Origin: CAZGYE01 sp964530165
GTDB taxonomy: Bacteria; Planctomycetota; Planctomycetia; Planctomycetales; Planctomycetaceae
Assembly: GCA_964530165.1 (NCBI GenBank)
Contig: CAZGYE010000162.1
Span: 1-13,010, forward strand
Length of the DNA: 13,010 bases
Direction: 5' to 3'
The stretch's first letter is position 1; every line of letters starts with the position of its first letter. The position numbers and the translations under genes are program-made. A model generated the notes under the pieces. That model saw only the letters and a list, made by a program, of their open reading frames with translations. It had not been told where the DNA came from and searched no databases. Of this stretch, positions 1 to 6,778 are shown in pieces.

Positions 1-2
1 GT

Positions 3-1178
3 GCGGCCCAACCCCCGACGGCCGGGGCGACCGCCCTGCTCCGTTCTGCGTGGGACGAGTTCCGCTGCCGTTCCCTGGCCGATTCGTATCATGCCATGAG
101 CCGCTATGCCCGCACACTGCGGCCAAACGTTTTGATCGAGTGCAATCCCGGAGGCGTCGGGCCTTGGATCCGTCCGCCACGGGACCACGGTCGTCTGTTG
201 CAGGGCGGCGAGGCTTTCTGGGACGAAGGCAGGCACTCCGGCTACCAGAACGGAAAGCTGACGTCGCGCATCCTCACCTACAAGGTCGCGCGGTGTATGA
301 ACAACACGGCCTTCTGCTACGCCACGACCCCGCTGGAAATGGCCGAATCGATGGCCTTCAACCAGGACTGCCTGGGGGCCGTCTGCTGGTTCGAGTACGA
401 CAAGATCGTCAAGAAGCCGGGGGTCGACGAACCGATGTCGGCCGAGCTCGACCCGTTCATCCGCTTCTTTCACAAGCGGCGCGACCTGCTGCGGGACGCG
501 GAAGTCGTCGCCGACGCGGCTGTGCTGCGAAGTTTCCCCTCGCAGGTGTTCGCCGGCTCGCGGTACGCCGGCTTGACCTACAAAGCCGAGAATGTGTTGA
601 TCGAAAACCGCGTCTGCTTTCAGACCGTTTACGACCACCAGCTCGATGAGCTGAGCCGGTACCGCTGTCTGGTGTTGGCCGGGTGCGTTGCTCTTTCCGA
701 TCGGCAGATCGATCAGATCCGGGCCTACGCAAAATCCGGCGGGAGGCTCTGCGTGATCGGCCCCGTTGGCACCCACGACGAGTGGATGAGGCCGCGGAAG
801 AAACCCGCACTGGAAGACCTGCCGAGTTCCGGCATCGTTCGCGCCGGCCAAGACGGCGACATTCTCGGAGCCGTCCGCCGGGCGTGCCAAAATGAGCTCT
901 CCTTGTCGGTGGATGGGCAGCCGGGACTGTGTACCGAACTGACCGAACAGCCGGGCCGGCGACTCGTGCATTGCGTCAACTACCGCTCCGAGGAACCCTT
1001 CACGAACATCGCCGTTCGCGTCCGCCTGCCTGCCGGACGCCGCGCCACAGGCGTAACACTGGCCAATCCCCGCCGCAGGCGCGATCTGGAACTGCCGCTG
1101 AAGCAAGAAGCCGGCGTCGTCTCATTCGTGGTACCGAAAGTCACGACCTACGAGATTGCTGTGATCACGATGAAATGA
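3..1178 (+). CDS. Glycoside-hydrolase-like protein, 3' part (5' end outside window)
   Basis: The reading frame is open to the left edge, giving 391 residues. The ATG at 96 is internal, because the residues before it (WDEF, SLADSYHAM) read as normal coding sequence, so the true start lies off-window. Visible residues about 1-165 resemble the end of a TIM-barrel glycosidase (VLIECNPGG, then a CWFEYDK stretch). Residues about 195-262 resemble the Rossmann-like trimerisation domain of GH42-type beta-galactosidases: YRCLVLAGCVALSD, then the GGRLCVIGPVGTHDEW stretch. Residues about 300-391 look like a C-terminal beta domain (VHCVNYRSEEPF, then a VTTYEIAVI end). A role in carbohydrate breakdown is inferred from this architecture. 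The substrate is unknown, and the catalytic acids cannot be assigned from the fragment. The gene is convergent with the sigma-factor gene, with 17 bp between stop codons and no clear terminator. Family call is moderately sure; enzymatic activity is not. Confidence 0.75.
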   Translation, partial: AAQPPTAGATALLRSAWDEFRCRSLADSYHAMSRYARTLRPNVLIECNPGGVGPWIRPPRDHGRLLQGGEAFWDEGRHSGYQNGKLTSRILTYKVARCMNNTAFCYATTPLEMAESMAFNQDCLGAVCWFEYDKIVKKPGVDEPMSAELDPFIRFFHKRRDLLRDAEVVADAAVLRSFPSQVFAGSRYAGLTYKAENVLIENRVCFQTVYDHQLDELSRYRCLVLAGCVALSDRQIDQIRAYAKSGGRLCVIGPVGTHDEWMRPRKKPALEDLPSSGIVRAGQDGDILGAVRRACQNELSLSVDGQPGLCTELTEQPGRRLVHCVNYRSEEPFTNIAVRVRLPAGRRATGVTLANPRRRRDLELPLKQEAGVVSFVVPKVTTYEIAVITMK

Positions 1179-1195
1179 CATCGTTGATCACTTTG

Positions 1196-3073
1196 TCACG
1201 CGTGTCGTTCCGCGGCGGGCATAGGAAATCCGAATCCATTGTCGTACCGGTGGAGGTAGCAGCCGTCAGGGAGTTGTTCGTCAGGCACCGTGATGACGGC
1301 TGTCTCGGCCGCGTATTTTCGGATGAGTTCCAACTGCGACGGACGCGGCTGGAACACCGGCTGCCGGCGTTGTGGGATTCCCGATGGTATCGCGGCGGCA
1401 CGTGCTTTCGGCCCGGTTCTTGCCGTCCACGTTCCGTACGCCGTCAGTCCCGCCCCCAGCGCGATTGTCAGAACACTGAACGCCAGGAGCGGCAGCGAAA
1501 CAGGTCGCGGCAACTGATCCCGCGCCTTGACGACTCGACGCAGCAGAAGGAGGCTGAAGATGAGTCCCAGGCTGGCCGCCATAACCGGTTGCGGTGGACC
1601 ATGCTTTGCCGGTTGTAGTCGTTCGAGCGCCGTCGGCACGATGGCAGAAAACAGACAGGCGACCACCATCAGTGTCAGACAGCCGATGAGCGCGAGGTGG
1701 TCTCGTTGTGCGACCGGCTTTGCCTCGATGCTTCCCGATGGAGAGAAAGCGTCGTTGATTGCCACATCATCCCGGTCGCTCCGCCGCCGGCGATCGATGA
1801 ATGCCCAGACGGCCATGCCGGCACAGGCAACGAACCAAGTCCAGAGCACAACGGTCCCAATCGACAGCGTGAACAGTTCTTCGTGCGGGATGCTCAACAG
1901 CCACGTTGTGGCGATGAGAGCGCCCACCGCAGCTCCGCCAATGTTCTCCCACGAGGACCACTGACGCAATTCTTCTGACCGGTCGTCCGCAGCACCCGGC
2001 AGGTGTTCGCGATGCGTCCAGACGCGCCAAGCGAGCCGCACGGCGAGCGCAAGAAACAGCGCGGCCATCAAACCAAAGCCCACAACAAAACCGGGCTGAG
2101 TCGCCGCCTTGGCCGAGTCTCCAAAGGCCACAAGACCGAATGTGAACCCGACATACGACCAAACAAACAGTCGCTGTTTCCAGTCGGCCGGAGGGACCGT
2201 CCATGTCCAGCGACGGAATGGATACATCGGATGGGCGACAAGATCGCGTCCGAAGGCGTAGGCTCGAAGGAGTTCGCGGACCCAGGCCGGCGGTCTCATC
2301 AACAGCGCGAACTCGATTGCCAAGATCGCAACAAGTATCCAACCTCTCAGGAACAGGAACAGCAGCACGTTTCCCACAACGGCTCCGAGCGTTACGAAGG
2401 ACGGAAGCAGGCCGCCCGGCGTGGATTTCCCGATGGTCACGCCAATGCCTCCAACACCGATCTTCGCCAGCGTTCCGGTGAGTGAACTCGACGCAGCTTG
2501 TGCAGAACTCTGCCCGAAGAGCGAGGTCATAGCGACAACCGTCGTCATCACACCGAAGCGGCCGAGCCGACTTCGGAGCTGTTCTACGCCACGCTGCAGG
2601 CGGCGCGACACCGTCGCCTGATCGATGCCGAGCCGCTCTGCCACCTGTTGCTGCGACTCGCCCCGCAGGTAGTGCAGAATAATGGGGAGCCGTAGATCAT
2701 CGCTCAACCCGTTGAGCGCCCGGTCAATGAGCGGCTGCAGCTCGCGCCACTCCGACGACTCAGTGTCGGCGACGGCGTTCCTCGCCACCGCGTGTTCCCG
2801 ATGTGTTGTTCGCTTCCGCGACCGAACAACGTTCAGCGATCGGCTCGTGGCAAGCGCGTGTAGCCATCCCGCAACGTTCTCTCGTACCGTGCGCGCCTTG
2901 CGGGCAAGTTCCAGAAAACACTCCTGGCACACATCTTCGGCAACGTGCTGATCGCCCGTTACACGCAGGCCGATGTGGTACACCATTCCGGAGTACCGAT
3001 CGACAAGTTCGCGGAAGGCGGCTGGATCGCCCGTTTTGGTGTATCGATTCAGCAGAACTTCGTCCGTAGTCAT
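1196..3073 (-). CDS. ECF RNA polymerase sigma factor fused to a polytopic membrane domain
   Basis: The protein has 625 residues. Residues about 1-90 are sigma region 2: RELVDRYSGMVYHIGLR, then VAEDVCQECFLELARKA and a GWLHALATSRSLNVVRSRKR segment. Residues about 110-172 are region 4, with the helix-turn-helix QQVAERLGIDQATVSRRLQR. A usual ECF sigma factor ends about here. This one continues for about 450 residues, with hydrophobic spans near 225-258 (probably two), 302-318, 328-350, 376-396, 402-425, 459-480, 497-512 and 524-548, and a short polar tail. No DNA-binding motif is apparent in the extension. ECF sigma factors with long C-terminal extensions are known from planctomycetes. The inference is that the extension tethers the sigma factor to the membrane and may act as built-in sensor or anti-sigma. 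No separate anti-sigma gene is adjacent. The ATG at 3073 places the conserved region 2 at the N-terminus; the Shine-Dalgarno is weak (ACCGAGA). The sigma call is firm; the regulatory role is inferred. Confidence 0.93.
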   Translation of the reverse strand: MTTDEVLLNRYTKTGDPAAFRELVDRYSGMVYHIGLRVTGDQHVAEDVCQECFLELARKARTVRENVAGWLHALATSRSLNVVRSRKRTTHREHAVARNAVADTESSEWRELQPLIDRALNGLSDDLRLPIILHYLRGESQQQVAERLGIDQATVSRRLQRGVEQLRSRLGRFGVMTTVVAMTSLFGQSSAQAASSSLTGTLAKIGVGGIGVTIGKSTPGGLLPSFVTLGAVVGNVLLFLFLRGWILVAILAIEFALLMRPPAWVRELLRAYAFGRDLVAHPMYPFRRWTWTVPPADWKQRLFVWSYVGFTFGLVAFGDSAKAATQPGFVVGFGLMAALFLALAVRLAWRVWTHREHLPGAADDRSEELRQWSSWENIGGAAVGALIATTWLLSIPHEELFTLSIGTVVLWTWFVACAGMAVWAFIDRRRRSDRDDVAINDAFSPSGSIEAKPVAQRDHLALIGCLTLMVVACLFSAIVPTALERLQPAKHGPPQPVMAASLGLIFSLLLLRRVVKARDQLPRPVSLPLLAFSVLTIALGAGLTAYGTWTARTGPKARAAAIPSGIPQRRQPVFQPRPSQLELIRKYAAETAVITVPDEQLPDGCYLHRYDNGFGFPMPAAERHA

Positions 3074-3116
3074 TCTCGGTTGCCGTCACGTCGGGGTTCT
3101 GTTTTGGGCCTCTCTC

Positions 3117-3122
3117 AGTATA
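3117..3122 (-). promoter_or_regulatory. Possible -10 of the sigma-factor gene
   Basis: On the minus strand this reads TATACT, preceded by ATG, and lies about 44 bases upstream of the start codon. No matching -35 element is seen at 17 bases, nor a GGAAC-type ECF -35. The call rests on one hexamer and is weak. Confidence 0.25.
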
Positions 3123-3203
3123 CATGACACCGCCGACCTCGCGACGATGCGTCAAGATCGTTCGCAACAGGCGAAGAAGTGGGCGCGTCAGCCGACTGGT
3201 GTG

Positions 3204-3233
3204 ATCAGGGGACTCACGTCTCCCGCTCGCCGG
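3204..3233 (+). repeat. Dispersed intergenic repeat, copy 1
   Basis: This 30-base stretch begins ATCAGGGGACT and contains CCCGCTCG. It matches 23 of 30 ungapped bases of the segment at 10923-10952, in the same orientation. Both copies lie in spacers. This copy overlaps a 6-bp stem (GTCTCC 3218-3223, GGAGAC 3232-3237) with an 8-base loop. Confidence 0.5.
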
Positions 3234-3286
3234 AGACTAGGGGCCGAATCGCCGGAAGATTTCGACGTGTTCTCCACGGCGCTGTG

Positions 3287-3314
3287 TTGACAGCCGACTT
3301 CGGCCGGTTACAAT
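3287..3314 (+). promoter_or_regulatory. Sigma-70-type promoter candidate (distal, tatA side)
   Basis: A perfect TTGACA at 3287-3292 is followed after 16 bases by TACAAT at 3309-3314, one base from consensus. It faces the tatA pair, 308 bases upstream of the first ATG. The predicted transcription start is about 3321. Confidence 0.5.
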
Positions 3315-3530
3315 AATATCTGGCTCCGCTCACTCGTCCTGCTCTTGCTGAAGCGGGCAAACCGAGTGGACATCCTCCAGTGGGCACAATCCGCGTGATG
3401 GCGGTGGGAATTCGGATGTTCACGGGTCTGTTTGCTCGTCCTGCCGAGATCGGCTCCCACTCGTCTTGACCGGGGTGTTGTTCCGCGATCGCGAGCACCG
3501 GCGTTGTGACGCCGTGCGGCAGAGCTGGGG

Positions 3531-3559
3531 TTGGTTTTGTTGCATCGGCGGGTCATAAT
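3531..3559 (+). promoter_or_regulatory. Proximal promoter candidate for tatA pair
   Basis: TTGGTT (3531-3536) and CATAAT (3554-3559) are separated by 17 bases. This would give a leader of about 55 nt to the ATG at 3622, a more ordinary arrangement than the distal promoter. The -35 is weak (three of six bases). Confidence 0.4.
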
Positions 3560-3621
3560 GGAGCGTGCGTGTCGGCGCAGTCGGACGATCAGGCGAGAGT
3601 CGAACACAGGAGAGACGACGA

Positions 3622-3792
3622 ATGTGGGGCGCTCCCGGAATTCCAGAGCTGCTGATTGTCTGCGTGATTGTACTGCTGTTGTTCGGCAAGCGGCTGCCGG
3701 GCGTGATGCGGTCGCTGGGGAAGACCATTGTGGAGTTCAAGAAGGGTGTAAAAGGAGTCGAGGACGAAATCGAGGGACAGAGGAAATCGTGA
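3622..3792 (+). CDS. tatA: TatA/E-type twin-arginine translocase subunit (short copy)
   Basis: This 56-residue protein has the TatA plan. A short N-terminus (MWGAPGIPEL) leads into a membrane helix (LLIVCVIVLLL). The conserved Phe-Gly hinge and Lys follow (LFGKRLP), then an amphipathic helix (VMRSLGKTIVEFKKGVKG) and an acidic patch (EDEIEG). TatA oligomers form the pathway that lets folded twin-arginine proteins cross the cytoplasmic membrane together with TatC. An upstream in-frame ATG at 3565 exists, but the start at 3622 is preferred: it gives the family N-terminus and has AGGAGAG 7 bases upstream. It stands 10 bp before a second tatA-like gene, so the two are almost certainly co-transcribed. 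No tatC is in the window. TatB cannot be excluded from sequence alone, but the short tail favours TatA. Confidence 0.9.
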   Translation: MWGAPGIPELLIVCVIVLLLFGKRLPGVMRSLGKTIVEFKKGVKGVEDEIEGQRKS

Positions 3793-3802
3793 GGAGTGAG
3801 CT

Positions 3803-4117
3803 ATGCCATTTTTTGGTGCTCCCGGCTGGCCAGAGCTGATGATCGTGATGGTGATTGCGCTGCTGTTGTTCGGGAAACGGCTGCCCGAAGTCGCGCGGAG
3901 TCTGGGTAAGGGAATCGTCGAGTTCAAGAAGGGCGTGCGCGGCATCGAGGACGAAGTCGAGGGTGCCACGTACACGTCGTCGGACACGTCGCGGCCGGTT
4001 CCCGACGAGGAGACCATGGACGCCACCGCGCCGAAGTTCGAGCCGCCCGAGTCGGAACCGTCCGGAACGACGCCCGCCGAGACCGACGCGCAGCTGGATG
4101 AGCTGTCACACGATTGA
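3803..4117 (+). CDS. tatA: TatA-type twin-arginine translocase subunit (long copy)
   Basis: This 104-residue protein is close to the gene just upstream over its first 55 residues: GAPGWPEL, a helix, LLLFGKRLPEVARSLGKG, IVEFKKGVRGIEDEVEG. It keeps the Phe-Gly hinge, the amphipathic helix and the acidic cluster. It differs in a tail of about 50 residues rich in Pro, Thr, Glu and Asp, which is expected to be disordered and cytoplasmic. The start is supported by GGAG (3794-3797) shortly upstream of the ATG. The tandem arrangement indicates local duplication, after which one copy kept or gained the tail. The two may form mixed pores or one may act TatB-like; sequence alone cannot decide. The Tat-signal DUF1800 protein at 8040 is a likely client. 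Confidence 0.92.
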   Translation: MPFFGAPGWPELMIVMVIALLLFGKRLPEVARSLGKGIVEFKKGVRGIEDEVEGATYTSSDTSRPVPDEETMDATAPKFEPPESEPSGTTPAETDAQLDELSHD

Positions 4118-4178
4118 CGATTGTGCAATCGGGATTGTTTGCGGCAATCCTTCGACCGTTAATTTTCGATCGTCAATC
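4112..4178. terminator. Nested inverted repeat between convergent genes, probable terminator
   Basis: GATTGACGAT at 4112-4121 pairs perfectly with ATCGTCAATC at 4169-4178. Inside, GGATTG (4132-4137) pairs with CAATCC (4145-4150) across a 7-base loop. The element begins inside the last codons of the second tatA and lies before the end of the minus-strand gene at 4199, so it could stop transcription from both sides. There is no long T run. Confidence 0.4.
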
Positions 4179-4198
4179 AAAGCAGTCTGGACGAATTC

Positions 4199-5803
4199 TC
4201 AGCGCTGAAACCCGGGCGTCTTGGGCTTGACGTCGACAATCCTCGCCCTCGGCTTCGACAAGTCGACGACGATTGGCTCGGGCGTTTCGACCTGGGTCGT
4301 GTTGCCCGCGGCATCGCGTGCGGTCAGTCGGATGTAGAATTTTCTTGGCACTTCCGCTCCGACCGTCCAGAGATAGCTGCCCCCGTTGACCCGCCAGTCA
4401 CCGATCGGCTGCCACGGTCCACGCGGATCGGCGGAATAGTACAGGGCGATGGGGTTGTCGGCCGGGTTGTCGTCGCGGACATTCCAGCGAATCAGGACCT
4501 GATTGGGCGCCACTGCCGGCCCTTGCTGAATCGGCATCAGTTCGGCGACGGGTGGAGTCTCGTCGACCACCACGACGAACGACGGCTTCTCGCCCGGCTG
4601 TGGCGGTTCACCCGACAAACCCGTCCCGTTGCGCACCAGCAGCGTGAAACCATACATCCCATCTCCCGGCACGTCGACCTGGAACGGACTTTGACGGTCG
4701 AGGTCGTCTCCGTACTTCCACCATTTGCGGCCGTCGTCTTCGGTGACGAACAGCTCGACGCTACTGATGCCGGACGGACCGACGTCGTCGACTTTGTAGC
4801 CAATTTGAAATCTCTTCGTATTCACAACGCGGTGGCGACTCGCGGGTCGCGTGGGCGGCTGCGTCGCGGCCGGGTTGACGAACCGGCGCTGAGAAACACC
4901 GGGCCGCGAGTTCGACGTGTCGGAGACGGCGAGGTCCATCGGTCCCTGTTCGGCGGCCGTCGCGTCCGGGCCGGCAATGGCAGTGTCGCCGGCAGTTTCG
5001 TGGGGCCATTGCGCCGTCGACGGGAATGGCCGGAACGCCGTCTTGTCGGATGCTCCCGGGAAAACCGCCACTTCCTGTTCCGGCAACGTACTGCTCGGTT
5101 GGGGAGTCGCTGCAATGGGTTTGCGGAGATCGACACCGGTCGGTCTCGGTCCGTCCGGTCTGGCCGGTCCAATTTGGATCTGCTGCTGAGCGCGGCCGAC
5201 GTTCGCGGCCCGGTCACTGACGCTGCCCCGCACGGCCACAAAACCACCCTGCGGAACCGACCACGACGTCTGTCCGCTCGGCTGAGGTACGATGCTCACC
5301 TGTTGCCAGTTCGCCGCGCCGGCCTGGATGTATTCCAGCCGCAGTTTGGTGGGATCGAGATTCTCGTCGGAAGAATCCCATGCCAGTTGCACCTGACCCG
5401 GAGCGGTCTGGATCAAGTTGATTTCGAGGACCGGCGGCTTGGTGTCCACCACAACCTTCAGGCCGGCTTCGATAATATTGCCTGGGGGATGCAGTTGATT
5501 GTGTGCATCGAGCGTGCGGACCGCGAACCAGTATTCGCCGTCACCGCGCGCCCGGAAGTCGAACCGTCCCGTGTCAGGCCGAACCGATTGGACGTGCTGC
5601 CAGCGCACTCCACGGTCGTAAGATGTGTACAGACGAATCTCGCGGGCCCCCAATCGCTGCATCTCTGCTGCGTCGTAACGAAACGGGATGCGAAACCGCG
5701 TTTGTTTCGTAAAGACCGGTTGGACGGGACCGGACGCCGCCTGGCAAACCGCCGCCCAGCAGATTGCCGTGAGCCCCAAGACGATCGTGGTAACCGATTT
5801 CAT
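4199..5803 (-). CDS. Secreted protein with a duplicated beta-rich (Ig/FN3-like) module
   Basis: I do not recognise a named family. The frame is open to an ATG at 5881, but the start at 5803 is chosen: it gives a clean Sec signal peptide (MKSVTTIVLGLTAICWAAVC, then QAAS) and has a purine-rich GAGGGGGGGGG Shine-Dalgarno. The mature part of the 534-residue protein has two similar units joined by a Pro/Ala/Thr-rich linker (about 213-328). Unit A (34-212) has FRIPFRYD, EIRLYTSYDRGVRWQ, GEYWFAVRT, VVVDTKPPVLEI and VQLAWDSSDENLDPT. Unit B (329-515) repeats the order: FQIGYKVDD, VELFVTEDDGRKWWK, GMYGFTLLVRN, VVVDETPPVAEL and VLIRWNVRDDNPADN. The DxxPP motifs and alternating strands suggest Ig- or fibronectin-like sandwiches exposed outside the cytoplasm. 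A binding or scaffold role is inferred. No catalytic motif is seen. Confidence 0.85.
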   Translation of the reverse strand: MKSVTTIVLGLTAICWAAVCQAASGPVQPVFTKQTRFRIPFRYDAAEMQRLGAREIRLYTSYDRGVRWQHVQSVRPDTGRFDFRARGDGEYWFAVRTLDAHNQLHPPGNIIEAGLKVVVDTKPPVLEINLIQTAPGQVQLAWDSSDENLDPTKLRLEYIQAGAANWQQVSIVPQPSGQTSWSVPQGGFVAVRGSVSDRAANVGRAQQQIQIGPARPDGPRPTGVDLRKPIAATPQPSSTLPEQEVAVFPGASDKTAFRPFPSTAQWPHETAGDTAIAGPDATAAEQGPMDLAVSDTSNSRPGVSQRRFVNPAATQPPTRPASRHRVVNTKRFQIGYKVDDVGPSGISSVELFVTEDDGRKWWKYGDDLDRQSPFQVDVPGDGMYGFTLLVRNGTGLSGEPPQPGEKPSFVVVVDETPPVAELMPIQQGPAVAPNQVLIRWNVRDDNPADNPIALYYSADPRGPWQPIGDWRVNGGSYLWTVGAEVPRKFYIRLTARDAAGNTTQVETPEPIVVDLSKPRARIVDVKPKTPGFQR

Positions 5804-5822
5804 TTCGTTCCCCCCCCCTCGA

Positions 5823-5845
5823 CGAAACGCGTGCGGCGCGTTTCG
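5823..5845 (-). promoter_or_regulatory. Perfect 9-bp hairpin/palindrome in leader of the module protein gene
   Basis: CGAAACGCG (5823-5831) and CGCGTTTCG (5837-5845) are perfect complements with a 5-base loop. On the minus-strand transcript the stem ends 2 bases before the G-rich Shine-Dalgarno. It could be a leader hairpin affecting ribosome access or mRNA stability, or a DNA operator. Confidence 0.5.
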
Positions 5846-6007
5846 CAACCACGCCAGCGAAAACGGGACGGCCCACCGCAAAGCGGACGCGAATCACCAT
5901 TGTCAAGGGTATCGACCGATCGGATCGTATGACTTGAAGCGAAAACTGCGACTCGGGGGGACGTTCATCCTTGACCGATTGTCGCGGTTCGGCGGCCTGG
6001 GACGGCC

Positions 6008-6664
6008 TCAACCGGCCGATTCTGCGCGAACGGTCCGCCACAACGCGACGTACTGCTGGGCCAAGCTGCGAATCCGAGTCCTGTTGCCTTCGCGGACGGC
6101 CTGTTTTTCCACCAGCGCGCCTCCCAGACCCACCGCACAGGCGCCTGCTTCGACGAAATCTCGCAGCGTGTCGAGGTTGACGCCGCCGGTCGGCATCAAG
6201 CGAACCTGCGGCAACGGACCGTGAAGGGCCTTCAGATAACCCGGACCAAGAACGCCGGACGGAAAAACCTTCACAATCTCGGCGCCGGCCTCCCACGCAC
6301 GCAGGACTTCCGTCGGACTGAACGCGCCGGGCATCACCAGTTTGTCGTAGCGGTTGCAGAGCCGGATGACGTCGAGATTTACGGTCGGCGACACGACAAA
6401 CTCGGCGCCGGCCAGCAGCGCAGCCCGGGCGCTTTGGGGATCGAGGACCGTGCCGGCGCCCAGCAGAATCTTATCGCCCAAACTCTTTCGCACCTCGGCG
6501 ATGATCTCGAGTGCTCGCGGGACGGTGAACGTCACCTCAATGACGTCGATGCCTCCTTCGTACAAGGCGCCAGCGACGCCCAGCAATTGTTCGCTCGACG
6601 GAGCACGAATGATGGCCACAATACCGCTGTCCAGAACGCGATCGAGATCGGCTTGTCGGCTCAT
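6008..6664 (-). CDS. eda: 2-dehydro-3-deoxy-phosphogluconate / 4-hydroxy-2-oxoglutarate aldolase
   Basis: This class I aldolase cleaves KDPG to pyruvate and glyceraldehyde 3-phosphate in the Entner-Doudoroff and hexuronate routes; family members also cleave 4-hydroxy-2-oxoglutarate. The protein is 218 residues, normal for the family. The Schiff-base lysine is Lys132 in EIVKVFPSG, the catalytic Glu is Glu43 in IEVTFTVP, Arg20 lies in AIIRA, and the phosphate-binding PTGGVNLD is at 158-165. The TFTVP form, rather than the LRT of the E. coli enzyme, recalls the Thermotoga-type branch. An ATG at 6709 is in frame, but the start at 6664 is preferred: family alignment begins about here and AGGA lies about 8 bases upstream. 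No other sugar-acid gene is adjacent, so the substrate route cannot be read from context. It may be read through from the minus-strand gene upstream (114-bp gap). Confidence 0.95.
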   Translation of the reverse strand: MSRQADLDRVLDSGIVAIIRAPSSEQLLGVAGALYEGGIDVIEVTFTVPRALEIIAEVRKSLGDKILLGAGTVLDPQSARAALLAGAEFVVSPTVNLDVIRLCNRYDKLVMPGAFSPTEVLRAWEAGAEIVKVFPSGVLGPGYLKALHGPLPQVRLMPTGGVNLDTLRDFVEAGACAVGLGGALVEKQAVREGNRTRIRSLAQQYVALWRTVRAESAG

Positions 6665-6703
6665 CTTGGAATCCTGTTGAAGACCATGCGGTGAGCATTC
6701 ACG

Positions 6704-6716
6704 CGACATTCGTCAT
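6704..6716 (-). repeat. 13-bp intergenic motif, inverted partner of 7322-7334
   Basis: The minus strand reads ATGACGAATGTCG, an exact match to the plus strand at 7322-7334. It lies 40 bases upstream of the eda start. The two copies flank the 161-residue gene as inverted repeats. Confidence 0.45.
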
Positions 6717-6751
6717 GATTCATCACCCCTTGCCACTGCGTCCGGCTGACT

Positions 6752-6774
6752 GCTGAGAGCTAACCGCTGAGAGC
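6752..6774. repeat. Short direct repeat GCTGAGAGC x2
   Basis: GCTGAGAGC occurs at 6752-6760 and again at 6766-6774, separated by TAACC, just past the stop of the 161-residue gene. It looks like a short repetitive intergenic element. Confidence 0.35.
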
Positions 6775-6778
6775 CTCT

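Larger units (their letters stand above)
3074..3621. other. 548-bp spacer between divergent sigma-factor and tatA genes
   Basis: I see no convincing gene here. Short open frames exist on both strands, but their products are Arg/Thr/Ser-rich with no recognisable domain or good ribosome binding site. The spacer holds a dispersed repeat copy (3204-3233), a hairpin (3218-3237), and two plus-strand promoter candidates (3287-3314 and 3531-3559). If the distal promoter is used, the tatA transcript would have a leader of about 300 nt, or a separate non-coding RNA could be made there. Confidence 0.6.

Noticed and set aside
50..649. 199-residue plus-strand frame at the left edge
   Set aside because: Another frame through the same bases reads as a continuous glycoside-hydrolase-like protein open to the window edge; this one is Arg/Pro-rich shadow.
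3214..3607. Minus-strand small frames in the spacer before tatA
   Set aside because: They have no ribosome binding site or domain, have Arg/Thr-rich composition, and overlap each other in different frames.
4523..5932. 469-residue open frame on the plus strand
   Set aside because: It is antisense to the signal-peptide-bearing duplicated-module gene, is Arg-rich, and has no recognisable motif.
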